From contig CAIUMP010000008.1 of NCBI GenBank assembly GCA_903900335.1, forward strand, positions 1-64,000: a DNA stretch of 64,000 nucleotides, given 5' to 3'. Numbering within the stretch: position 1 is the stretch's first letter; each line of letters begins with the position of its first letter. The notes below the pieces were generated by a model that saw only the letters and a program-made list of their open reading frames with translations, was not told the origin of the DNA and ran no database searches. Made by a program: the position numbers and the translations under genes. Shown here piece after piece: positions 41,159-49,165 of the stretch. This DNA is from an uncultured Ignavibacteriota bacterium. Lineage in GTDB: Bacteria; Bacteroidota; Ignavibacteria; Palsa-1295.

Positions 41159-42111
41159 CATTCACCCGCACCATACTGATATTCCTCGTATCGCTGATAT
41201 TCTCGGCGTTGCTGTGGTCCTATGTTCGACTTTCTTCTGCATACGAAGCGGATGTTGATCTCCCCATTAAGCTGACGGCACCAAAAGGCTACGCACTCGC
41301 CTCAGGCTTGCCGACAAGCCTTCACGCACGGGTGCGTGGCGCGGGATGGCAAATTCTGGTCATGAACTTCGCCAAGAATGCGATCTTCCAATTCGACCTC
41401 GCGGAGCGCGCAGTTCCAATGAATGCGCCCTTCATCATTCACTCCGACGAGATCACACACTCGGCATTGATGCCGAGTGAACTTCGCATTCTCAAAGTGG
41501 AGCCGGACTCCCTCAGACTGTTCTTTGGCAACGCCGTCGAGAAACGTATTGCAGTCAAACCAAGAGTGGACGTGCAGCCAGGCAAAGGCTATGTCGTCGT
41601 GGGTGCTGCTCGTGTCTCTCCAGCGTTCGTAACCGTTATGGGTGCTCGTGCTGTCCTGGATTCCCTGGACTTCATCTCAACCAAAGCACTAGAGGCAAGC
41701 GACGCGAAAGAGGATGTTGATCGAACGGTTGAACTAAGCGATAGTTTGTCAAGCTTCATTACCATACCCAACGCGCCGAAGATCAACGTACATATTGAAG
41801 TTCAAGCCATAGGCGAGAAGACCATACCGGCTATACCAGTGGCAGTAGAGGCGCTCCCCCCGCAGTACGAGATGCTCGTCATTCCTGGCACCGTAAGCGT
41901 CACTGTTCGCGGTGGTGTCGACGAACTTGCGAAGCTCACTCCGGCATCCTTCCATGCGCGAGCCTTATACGACCCTATGATCTTCGACACAGCACACACC
42001 TTCACACCGCAGATCGAGCTTCCCAAGTCGATCAGGTTCCTTTCCACCGATCCGCCTCGGCTTAAATTCATCATGCGGAGAAAGCCGTCCACGCCCAATG
42101 CAACTCGCTGA
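41155..42111 (+). CDS. YbbR-domain membrane protein
   Basis: 318 residues from a TTG that overlaps the recX stop (TTGA). One N-terminal transmembrane helix (about 5-24) is followed by YbbR-like repeats of about 80-90 residues: KLTAPKGYALASGLPTSLHARVRG, then VKPRVDVQPGKGYVVVGAARVSP, then VAVEALPPQYEMLVIPGTVSVTVRG. In Firmicutes YbbR (CdaR) regulates the di-adenylate cyclase CdaA; here no cdaA is next to it, so the role is open. It is presumably anchored with the repeats outside the cytoplasm. The next gene starts 14 bases before its stop. Confidence 0.8.
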   Translation: MTFTRTILIFLVSLIFSALLWSYVRLSSAYEADVDLPIKLTAPKGYALASGLPTSLHARVRGAGWQILVMNFAKNAIFQFDLAERAVPMNAPFIIHSDEITHSALMPSELRILKVEPDSLRLFFGNAVEKRIAVKPRVDVQPGKGYVVVGAARVSPAFVTVMGARAVLDSLDFISTKALEASDAKEDVDRTVELSDSLSSFITIPNAPKINVHIEVQAIGEKTIPAIPVAVEALPPQYEMLVIPGTVSVTVRGGVDELAKLTPASFHARALYDPMIFDTAHTFTPQIELPKSIRFLSTDPPRLKFIMRRKPSTPNATR

Positions 42112-43933
42112 TGCATCGTTTGTCGTTGTCGATGTCGAGACAACAGGCTTAAGTGCGGCCTCGAACCGCATAACGGAGATCGCCATGGTGCGCGTCACCG
42201 GCGGCGCGATCGCGGATTCCTTTCAGACGCTGATCAACCCGGAGCAATACATTTCCCCCTTTATCACCCAGCACACTGGCATCACGAACGCGATGGTCTA
42301 CGGCAAGCCCACATTTCGCGATGCCCTGCCGGACATAAAGCGATTCCTCGCGGAATCGGACACTCCGGTGATCGTTGGACACAATGTCAATTTCGACCAC
42401 GGCTTTATCTCCCACTCTTTCGCCAGGGCCGGTGAGGACTTTGTCCTTGCAAGCACGGAAGACACAGAACATCTTCTATGCACGTGTAAGCTGGCTCGAC
42501 GTCTTCTGCCAAAGCTGCAGCGGCGCTCGCTGAAACATGTGCAAGATTATTTCGGAATCAAGAACGTCCGGCAACACCGTGCGATGGGTGACGCCGCCGC
42601 AACAGCGAAGATCCTCTTGCGGTTTTTGGAGATGGCCGAACAAATGGATATCGACTCACTCCAGGACTTTCTTCGAATGCAAAACGCACGTCCAAACTAC
42701 GGACGAAGAAAGACAAAGAAACAGATATCGCTTCGCGAAGAGGTGAAATCATTTCCAGAAAGGCCCGGAGTATATACGATGCGGGCAGCCAAAGGTGAGG
42801 TGATGTATGTCGGGAAGGCGAAGAACCTCCATCACCGCGTTGCCTCGTATTTTGCCGAGTCACACACGGCAGGTACGAAGCTCACGCAGTTGATGCGAGT
42901 TGTCAAAGAGATCAGCTACGAAGAGACAGGCAGCGAGCTTTCGGCATTGCTCTTAGAGAGCCGCAGGATAAAGGAGTTAGGCCCTCGCTTTAATTCTTTG
43001 GAGCGCCGGTACAAGAGTCAGTCATTTCTCAAGCTCGATATTCAGAATCCCTTCCCGAAGCTCTCCTTCTCTCGTGAGCCTGGACAGGATGGCGCAGAAT
43101 ATTATGGCCCGTTTCGCTCTCGCGAGAGCACGGAAGCATTGATCGAGGTATTAAATCGCTCCTTCACGTTGCGCGAGTGCAAAGATAACTTCCCCATCGG
43201 CCCCGACGTAAAGCCCTGCTTTTACCACGACATCCACCGATGCAATGCACCGTGCGCACTGCTGGAGTCCCGAGATGAGTATCGTATTGAGGTTGAGCGG
43301 CTGCGGCAGTTCCTTGCCGCTGGAGAAGAAGGCGTGCTGGCGCTGGTCGAACAGATGATGCTTGGGGCCGCCGAACGCCTTGACTTCGAAGAAGCGCAAT
43401 TCCTGAAGATTCGGCTGCTTGAACTTCGCCGCGTACTAGGTCGCGGAGAACGGACGCTCGCGAGCATCAATGCGAACGATCTGGTTATCTTAAACAAGAC
43501 GACCGTTGGTCACTGTGAGGTGCTTTTCGTTCGTTTCGGAATGCTCGCGAAGCAGATCGTGCTCAGCCACTCCAATCTTGACAACGTAGAGGAGTGGTTC
43601 TTTCGTCAGCTACGCCTCTACTACTCCGCAACACCAGCCACAGCTTCAACGGCCGGCAAACCGGAGATCGACGAGATGCGCATCATCTCCCACTGGCTTG
43701 AACAAAGCCGGAAGAGGGGTAGCCGAGTGGTTTATCTCGGAGATAATTGGGAAGACGCCGTGATGAGAGTTGTCAGGGAGTTGAAGGAAGTGCTGGGGCC
43801 GAAACAGGAGATAGTGGATGCACCTGGTGCCACACCGGGATCAATTGCGGTGCCGATCAAGGAAACTGCTAAGCCAACTGTCACTGCATCAACAAGACCA
43901 AAGCGTATCGTTCTCAAACCCATGAAGGCATAA
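42098..43933 (+). CDS. DEDDh exonuclease fused to a GIY-YIG (UvrC/Cho-like) nuclease
   Basis: 611 residues. The N-terminal DnaQ-like 3'-5' exonuclease (1-185) has D12/E14 in VVDVETTG, VGHNVNFDHGF and HRAMGDAAAT. A UvrC-type GIY-YIG domain follows (about 215-305: PGVYTMRAAKGEVMYVGKAK), then the Cys-bearing YYGPFRSRES...CFYHDIHRCNAPC segment and a UvrB/C-like helical part at about 410-445. The RNase H-like and HhH domains of full UvrC are absent. Such epsilon-GIY-YIG fusions occur in several phyla and probably act in DNA repair like Cho. It overlaps ybbR by 14 bases within the recA series. Confidence 0.88.
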   Translation: MQLADASFVVVDVETTGLSAASNRITEIAMVRVTGGAIADSFQTLINPEQYISPFITQHTGITNAMVYGKPTFRDALPDIKRFLAESDTPVIVGHNVNFDHGFISHSFARAGEDFVLASTEDTEHLLCTCKLARRLLPKLQRRSLKHVQDYFGIKNVRQHRAMGDAAATAKILLRFLEMAEQMDIDSLQDFLRMQNARPNYGRRKTKKQISLREEVKSFPERPGVYTMRAAKGEVMYVGKAKNLHHRVASYFAESHTAGTKLTQLMRVVKEISYEETGSELSALLLESRRIKELGPRFNSLERRYKSQSFLKLDIQNPFPKLSFSREPGQDGAEYYGPFRSRESTEALIEVLNRSFTLRECKDNFPIGPDVKPCFYHDIHRCNAPCALLESRDEYRIEVERLRQFLAAGEEGVLALVEQMMLGAAERLDFEEAQFLKIRLLELRRVLGRGERTLASINANDLVILNKTTVGHCEVLFVRFGMLAKQIVLSHSNLDNVEEWFFRQLRLYYSATPATASTAGKPEIDEMRIISHWLEQSRKRGSRVVYLGDNWEDAVMRVVRELKEVLGPKQEIVDAPGATPGSIAVPIKETAKPTVTASTRPKRIVLKPMKA

Positions 43934-43937
43934 GAGT

Positions 43938-44651
43938 ATGAACCACTCCCAACGTCTCGTCAACAACGCAGGTGTACAGATTCACTGCCTTGAGTTCAAT
44001 ACAACTTCGACGGGCATACCGTTAATTGTTGTCCCAGGTATGATCAATTCTGCCGAGCAGGTGGCCGATGAGATCGGGCAATACTTGACTGGAAGAACGA
44101 TCATTCTGAGTTTGCGAGGACGTGGCAAAAGCGACTCTCCCATATTTGGATGGACTCTGGACGATCAGGCGTCAGATGTAACCGCCGTTATCGCAGCTTA
44201 TGGTTTTGACCAGGTGATCCTGTTCGGACATTCTGCGGGCGCATCTATCGCGGCCAGATCGCTTCCTTCCATCAAGGCCCGTGTCGCTGGATTTGTGATT
44301 GGGGACTTCGCACCATTTTATCCTCCGTACCATGAACAGTGGAAGCAGCACATTATGGGACTTCCTGAACGTCAAATATCAGACGATGCATTGGAGGGGA
44401 TTGTTCGAGATGCAAAATATGAGGACGTAATGGCTAACTTGCAACAGAGTGCTGCCAGTATCTTAGTTATAACGGGCGAACCGGAGCGCTCAGCGCTTCG
44501 GCCCGAAGAGATCGAAAAGATGAAGGAAAGACTCCCGCGTGCGGAAGTAAGCGTTCTCGCAGGTTGCGGTCACGAATTTCTCTCCGATGACCCTGCACGC
44601 GCTGTCGAGATCCTTGAGCGATTTACGGCCGGGTTGGAGAGCGCCAGCTAA
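43938..44651 (+). CDS. Alpha/beta hydrolase
   Basis: 237 residues of the alpha/beta hydrolase fold. The nucleophile elbow GHSAG has S99; the oxyanion region is VVPGMINSAE, the SLRGRGKSD turn follows strand 4, and the catalytic His is in the C-terminal GCGHEF. No signal peptide. Substrate is unknown; short-chain ester or lactone hydrolysis is typical. It starts 5 bases after the nuclease gene and is the end of the recA series, convergent with the pepP gene. Confidence 0.82.
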   Translation: MNHSQRLVNNAGVQIHCLEFNTTSTGIPLIVVPGMINSAEQVADEIGQYLTGRTIILSLRGRGKSDSPIFGWTLDDQASDVTAVIAAYGFDQVILFGHSAGASIAARSLPSIKARVAGFVIGDFAPFYPPYHEQWKQHIMGLPERQISDDALEGIVRDAKYEDVMANLQQSAASILVITGEPERSALRPEEIEKMKERLPRAEVSVLAGCGHEFLSDDPARAVEILERFTAGLESAS

Positions 44652-44689
44652 GATGCAATATGGGACAGGCTTAAGCATGTCCCATACCG

Positions 44690-45766
44690 CTATAACACTC
44701 GCATTTCTTTCGTCGAAGTCGTGAGCACCTCGCAGCCATCCTTGCGCACGACGACATCATCCTCGATGCGAACGCCGCCAATTCCCTCTAAATAAATACC
44801 AGGTTCAATGGTGATGACCATGTTCGGTTCGAGCTTATACTTCTCACCTTTCTGGTTGATCGTCGGAAGCTCATGGACCTGAATACCGATACCGTGTCCC
44901 GTGGAGTGACCGAACTTTGAGCCATAGCCGTGCAGTGTGATATAATCGCGCGCGATCGTATCCAATTCGCGTGCGTTCATACCAGCGTGCAACTTGTCTA
45001 TCGCGCGCTGCTGGGCGATCTTCACGATCTCGTAGATCTTTTGAAGTTCGGTAGAGATCTTTCCGAGCGCGATCGTGCGCGTCATGTCGGAGTTGAATCC
45101 GTTAAAGACACAGCCAAAATCCAACGTTACGAGTTCACCCTTGCGCAGCTTCTTCGAAGACGCTGTTCCATGAGGTAACGCGGAACGCTCACCGCTTGCA
45201 ACAATAATGGTGAAGGCGTCGCGCTCACCACCGTTGAGCCGTGTGTGGTAGGCGATCTCGGCGGCAACATCCAGCTCTGACATGCCAGGTTTGATGATCT
45301 CGCAAACCTTCTCGAAGACCTTGTCGCCGATCATGGCCGCTTGCTTGATCATGCTGATCTCGTCTTCCGACTTGATCATGGTCAGCTTTTCGACCATCTC
45401 GATCTCCGGATCGAGTTTCACATGCCGGAATTTCGTGCGAAGAAAGTCGTAGAGTGAATAACTGATGTGGTTCTTCTCGAAGGCCAGATGGTCGTAGTCC
45501 GAAAAGAGCTGCTTCTCGACGAACGAGTCAGGGATGTTACGGTCCCGGTCAATGATCGAGATCTTCGCACCAGCGACCTCCAACTTAACCTGGGCCTTGT
45601 ATCGAAAATCAGTAAAGAAATGGGGCTTACCTTGAGCTGGGACGAGCAGCATCCCATTCGATCCGGTGAAGCCGATGAGATACTGAATGTGCGGTAGATG
45701 GGTAACGAGAAGAGCGTCAAGCCCTTTGTCCTTCACCATCCGCTGTAATTTTGCTAATCGTGCCAT
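44690..45766 (-). CDS. pepP: Xaa-Pro aminopeptidase (M24B)
   Basis: 358 residues. N-terminal creatinase-like domain (1-130) and C-terminal pita-bread metallopeptidase domain with all five metal ligand words: LDFGCVFNGFNSD (two Asp), HSTGHGIG (His), ITIEPGIY (Glu) and VRIEDDV (Glu). It removes N-terminal residues before proline in the cytoplasm. The length is typical of short PepP/PepQ proteins. It is third in a minus-strand series after xerC and hpf; the 186 bases upstream hold a structured leader. Confidence 0.93.
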   Translation of the reverse strand: MARLAKLQRMVKDKGLDALLVTHLPHIQYLIGFTGSNGMLLVPAQGKPHFFTDFRYKAQVKLEVAGAKISIIDRDRNIPDSFVEKQLFSDYDHLAFEKNHISYSLYDFLRTKFRHVKLDPEIEMVEKLTMIKSEDEISMIKQAAMIGDKVFEKVCEIIKPGMSELDVAAEIAYHTRLNGGERDAFTIIVASGERSALPHGTASSKKLRKGELVTLDFGCVFNGFNSDMTRTIALGKISTELQKIYEIVKIAQQRAIDKLHAGMNARELDTIARDYITLHGYGSKFGHSTGHGIGIQVHELPTINQKGEKYKLEPNMVITIEPGIYLEGIGGVRIEDDVVVRKDGCEVLTTSTKEMRVL

Positions 45767-45845
45767 TTCCTGTCTATACTGTTTTTCAAGTTCCGGCGCT
45801 TAACAGAAAGCCCCGCAAGAAAGCTTCATTCTGCGCAGCCAAAAT

Positions 45846-45909
45846 GGCATAGAGAAAGCTACCTTCCAGGCTCCACTAACCTAGTTAGCTTCCTATGCCA
45901 AACGGCATA
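45846..45909 (-). promoter_or_regulatory. Competing hairpins in the hpf-pepP gap
   Basis: GGCATAG (45846-45852) and AAGCTA (45856-45861) pair with TAGCTT (45886-45891) and CTATGCC (45893-45899). The same right-hand TATGCC (45894-45899) can instead pair with GGCATA at 45904-45909 around an AAAC loop. The two folds exclude each other. On the minus strand the element lies after the hpf stop and about 80 bases before pepP. Confidence 0.45.
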
Positions 45910-45952
45910 CGTGATCATACGAGAATCAGCGCCGACGGAGCGCTAACCGTTG

Positions 45953-46294
45953 TTAGTCCTCAACATTTGCGGCTCGTTCTACCTTGTGCCGGATTTGGCT
46001 ACCTGGTTTCTGATGCGTTTCCTTATGTTTTTGGAGCAGTCGTTCAACAATCTTCAATGCCGCATCCACTGCGACATGAGCTTCGTCCGCGCTTTCCTTG
46101 ACTGTGATCGTATCCCCTGGTACATGCAGTATCGCTTCGAATGTTTTTAGGTGCCCATTGCTACCCTCCTGATCGACGATGCACTCGGCCGAGATCACCT
46201 CGTGAGCCAGCCGGAGCTGATCGAACGCAGAGTGGATATACTTCTGTATGCTTTCTCGTGCTGCTTCGTGACGGACTTGAATTCGAATGTTCAT
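45953..46294 (-). CDS. hpf: Ribosome hibernation promoting factor (short HPF/RaiA)
   Basis: 113 residues, the length of short HPF proteins. MNIRIQVRHEAARESIQKYI, the beta strand with ECIVDQ, and KTFEAILHVPGDTITVKESADEAHVAVDAALKIVERLLQKHK match the S30AE family fold. It binds the 30S decoding centre in stationary phase and stabilises 100S or inactive 70S ribosomes. The order xerC-hpf is a common arrangement in Bacteroidota. It is separated from xerC by a 200-base structured region. Confidence 0.92.
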   Translation of the reverse strand: MNIRIQVRHEAARESIQKYIHSAFDQLRLAHEVISAECIVDQEGSNGHLKTFEAILHVPGDTITVKESADEAHVAVDAALKIVERLLQKHKETHQKPGSQIRHKVERAANVED

Positions 46295-46322
46295 AATGCT
46301 GGGTTATGGTATTAAGGCGTTG

Positions 46323-46389
46323 CTCCCCAAACAGCCGATGCTACCGGCCGACCGAAAGGCGGTCAGGGTGGACCTAACGTGCCGGGGAG
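46323..46389 (-). ncRNA. Structured intercistronic RNA between xerC and hpf
   Basis: The outer stem CTCCCC (46323-46328)/GGGGAG (46384-46389) encloses an inner hairpin GACCG/CGGTC (46350-46354 and 46360-46364) and more unpaired GC-rich sequence. On the minus strand it ends about 30 bases before the hpf ATG, the place of a leader element. It does not match SRP RNA, tRNA or a riboswitch class I know. It may be an hpf leader. Confidence 0.3.
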
Positions 46390-46463
46390 AGGATGTAGGC
46401 AATGTGCGAGAATTCAATAATTCTTAGGTATTGCAATATACTGCCAAAAGCACGAAATTGTAA

Positions 46464-46487
46464 CCGAAAAAGAAAAGAATTTTTCGG
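46464..46487. terminator. A/T-rich hairpin after xerC
   Basis: CCGAAAAA (46464-46471) pairs with TTTTTCGG (46480-46487) with an 8-base loop, only 8 bases after the xerC stop on the minus strand. It may be a weak terminator separating xerC from hpf. Confidence 0.4.
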
Positions 46488-46494
46488 AATTCCC

Positions 46495-47466
46495 TTATTC
46501 GCGGCCGCTGCGCGGATGAGCCTTGTCATAGACCGACTTCAGGCGGTCCACAGTCAGGTGGGTGTAGCGCTGGGTTGTTCGGAGCGACTCGTGGCCGAGG
46601 ATGTCCTTGACCGCGCGGAGGTCCGCGCCGTGATCGAGGAGGTGAGTTGCTGCCGTGTGTCTAAGCATGTGTGGATGTGCTCGTGGAACATCGCTGGCAT
46701 GAGCAAATGTATTCGACACGATGTAATATACCATGCGCGGGGTAAGCCGTTTCCCATTTTTCAATAAGAACAGCGCATTTCTGTCCTCAATCGGGATGAT
46801 CCTTCCAGACCGTTCCTGAAGATAGCCACCAATCGCCTCGATCGCTTTTGCGCCGATCGGCACAACGCGCTGCTTGGAACCCTTGCCCGTTACGCGAACG
46901 GTCCCAGCACTTCTATCAAGATCTTGCATGTCTATTGAGCACAATTCCGAGCGGCGAAGCCCGCTGGAATAAAGCAGTTCGATGACTGCCTGGTCGCGTA
47001 GCATCTCGAATTGACTCCGTGCGGCGCGGGGGGTCCCGCCTGCTCCTCCTTCACGAACTGGCGGTGAAAGTATATCTGCCATGGTCCGCTCTGAGACGAC
47101 ATTTGGCAATCGCTTCTCCGATTTCGGCGTCCGCACTAAGCGAGCGGCATTGAATGAGAAGACTTCTCGCTTTACCAAAAACTTTACAAATGACCGCACT
47201 GCAGCAAGCTTCCGTCCGATTGAACTTGCCTTCATCCTGCCGTCATTGGCCATCAACTCTCCGGAAAGCACTTCGAGGTAGCGCCGTAATACTTTCAGGT
47301 CATCATGCGACCCTTCAAGTACCAAGCCCTCCGATTTCAGTATTCGATACAGGTCAACGAGGTCGCCCTCGTATGCCTCGATCGTGAGCGGACTCGCTTC
47401 ACGCTCGTGTTCGAGGTACTCTAAGAAGGCACGAAGCCAATGGGGGAAGTTATCGTAGAAATCCAC
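46495..47466 (-). CDS. xerC: Tyrosine recombinase XerC/XerD
   Basis: 323 residues. SAM-like N-terminal DNA-binding domain (about 5-105: FLEYLEHEREASPLTIEAYEGDL) and catalytic domain with the conserved residues: Arg in SSGLRRSEL, Lys in TGKGSKQR, HMLRHTAATHLLDHG (His, Arg), LGHESLRTTQRYTH (His and nucleophilic Tyr). A Gly/Pro-rich loop (SPPVREGGAGGTPRAA) of about 20 residues interrupts the region before the catalytic Arg. It resolves chromosome dimers at dif; only one Xer is in this window. Start is GTG at 47466. XerC versus XerD cannot be decided from sequence alone. Confidence 0.9.
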   Translation of the reverse strand: MDFYDNFPHWLRAFLEYLEHEREASPLTIEAYEGDLVDLYRILKSEGLVLEGSHDDLKVLRRYLEVLSGELMANDGRMKASSIGRKLAAVRSFVKFLVKREVFSFNAARLVRTPKSEKRLPNVVSERTMADILSPPVREGGAGGTPRAARSQFEMLRDQAVIELLYSSGLRRSELCSIDMQDLDRSAGTVRVTGKGSKQRVVPIGAKAIEAIGGYLQERSGRIIPIEDRNALFLLKNGKRLTPRMVYYIVSNTFAHASDVPRAHPHMLRHTAATHLLDHGADLRAVKDILGHESLRTTQRYTHLTVDRLKSVYDKAHPRSGRE

Positions 47467-47502
47467 GCTGGTAGAAGAGTCTGGTGCTCACTTTAGTTTG
47501 CA

Positions 47503-47518
47503 TTAGGATTAATCCTAA
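47503..47518. promoter_or_regulatory. Perfect 16-base palindrome
   Basis: TTAGGATTAATCCTAA is a perfect palindrome 37 bases from the xerC start and 45 bases before the start of the sialidase-like gene, in a divergent spacer. The symmetry suggests an operator for a dimeric regulator. Confidence 0.5.
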
Positions 47519-47562
47519 GATTGTGTTCGTTCATCTATAGGTAGTCGCACCAACAAGATTCT

Positions 47563-49146
47563 ATGAAACTCCGCACAATTCTATTCCTTGTACTGCTCCC
47601 CCTACTTGCGCAAGCGCAGCCACCCAACCAAGAGCTATCGAAGACCTTGCTCTTCAACAGCGAGCCCTATATAGCGATGAACCCAACGAACACAAGCAAT
47701 CTCACCGTCGCCTGGATGTCTCTGACGGCCGCGACGCTCACGATAGAGATCCGTACTCGCACGAGCTTTGATGGAGGCGTCACCTGGAGCGAGCCTGACG
47801 TGCTGCCACACCAAAATGCCCGGTATACATCGGCCGATGTTTCTATGGCGTGGCGTAATGATGGCGTGCTGTTTCTTAGTTACGTTGATTATCTTGACAA
47901 TCATGATTCCTCCTCCGGCGGGGTGTATGTTGTTTCTTCGACAAATAGTGGATTGAATTGGTCCGCCCCCGTAAAGGCAATTGATGCAAATGAGAATACC
48001 GATATTCCCATCGACCGACCGTGGATCGTTGTAGATAACGGTACAACGGCAAGCGCGGGCCATCTCTACATCACTTCGAAACCCGCGCCGTGGAATCCGT
48101 TGCCGAATCATACCTATGTCACGCGCTCGCTCGATAGTGGCAGAAGTTGGAGCCCGCTTACCACGCTCGATACAACAGGGTATTCTGCTCTCCTCCTCAA
48201 AGCGCCAATGAGTTCTCCCACTGTCGCCAATGATGGGATGTTGAACATCGTTTTCCCATATATCGGAAATTCAAGTGGCGGATTTGCGCTTGCAACATCA
48301 ACGAATGGCGGCGCCACGTTCTCGCGCTCCAAAGTGCTACGGCCAACGTTTACGGGAGATACGCTCTACAAAGATGGGTACCGACTTATCGCCGATCCAT
48401 CGAACGCACCGCATCTCGTGCTCGTGTGGCCCGACGTGCGTGATGGCGATAACGATGTTTATTCTTCGACATCGTTCGATGCGGGAGCAACGTGGTCTGT
48501 TCCTCTGCGTGTCAATGATGATGCTGCGGGCAACGGCGTGGTGCAGGATATGCTCTGGCCAACGTTCGCGAATGATGGGACGCTCGCCGTTGTGTGGCGA
48601 GATAGGCGAAATGGTGTTGGCACCGGATATTCATCATCCACCAATACCTATTACGCCTACTCTCGTGATGGCGGCAGAAGCTTCTCGAAGAATTTCCGGA
48701 TGAGCGACTCCACCGCACCGCACGAAACAGCGTTGGATCAAGCTGGCAACGACTTCATGTCGGCCGTACTCCAGAACGACACGCTCTACGCCGTCTGGGG
48801 CGACACACGCACGACCCGCGTGCAAATCTATTTCGGGAAGGTTGAGCTTGGTGGGAAGAGTTGGGTGGAGATGCAATCGCTCAGTGAATCACCACATTCA
48901 CTAACGCTCTCGCCGAATCCTACTACCGGCATCGAGACTCTGTCGTTTTACTTGTCGAAGCCATCAGAATGTAGGGTGCTCCTTTATAACTCAATCGGTG
49001 TGGTAGTAAGAACACTATCAAACGAATTGTATGAAGCCGGACATCACACACTCTCGTTTTCGACAGTGGGATTGGCCAAAGGGGACTACGTTGTGAACCT
49101 GTTAACTGAAGCCGAGATGCAATCTGCAAACGTCGCTATAAGGTAG
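47563..49146 (+). CDS. Sialidase-like Asp-box propeller protein with a T9SS sorting domain
   Basis: 527 residues: signal peptide (1-19), a propeller with six Asp-box motifs of the S-x-D-x-G-x-x-W/F type (SFDGGVTW, STNSGLNW, SLDSGRSW, STNGGATF, SFDAGATW, SRDGGRSF), and a C-terminal T9SS sorting domain (about 445-527: LSPNPTTG, LLYNSIGVVV, GLAKGDYVVNL). It is secreted through the type IX system and displayed or released. The six-blade propeller is that of sialidases, but the Arg triad was not confirmed, so enzymatic function is open. It is convergent with the next gene, with 19 bases between stops. Confidence 0.8.
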   Translation: MKLRTILFLVLLPLLAQAQPPNQELSKTLLFNSEPYIAMNPTNTSNLTVAWMSLTAATLTIEIRTRTSFDGGVTWSEPDVLPHQNARYTSADVSMAWRNDGVLFLSYVDYLDNHDSSSGGVYVVSSTNSGLNWSAPVKAIDANENTDIPIDRPWIVVDNGTTASAGHLYITSKPAPWNPLPNHTYVTRSLDSGRSWSPLTTLDTTGYSALLLKAPMSSPTVANDGMLNIVFPYIGNSSGGFALATSTNGGATFSRSKVLRPTFTGDTLYKDGYRLIADPSNAPHLVLVWPDVRDGDNDVYSSTSFDAGATWSVPLRVNDDAAGNGVVQDMLWPTFANDGTLAVVWRDRRNGVGTGYSSSTNTYYAYSRDGGRSFSKNFRMSDSTAPHETALDQAGNDFMSAVLQNDTLYAVWGDTRTTRVQIYFGKVELGGKSWVEMQSLSESPHSLTLSPNPTTGIETLSFYLSKPSECRVLLYNSIGVVVRTLSNELYEAGHHTLSFSTVGLAKGDYVVNLLTEAEMQSANVAIR

Positions 49147-49165
49147 CGAAATAATTTTGCGAAAT

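Noticed and set aside
46300-46400. Possible SRP RNA or riboswitch in the xerC-hpf gap
   Set aside because: The conserved SRP apical loop (GGAA tetraloop with its flanking AGG/AGCAGCC) is absent and no riboswitch core I know fits; kept only as an unassigned structured RNA.
46495-47466. XerC-like recombinase as integrase of a mobile element
   Set aside because: The sequence is a standard Xer protein next to hpf, a common chromosomal arrangement; no attachment-site repeats were seen.
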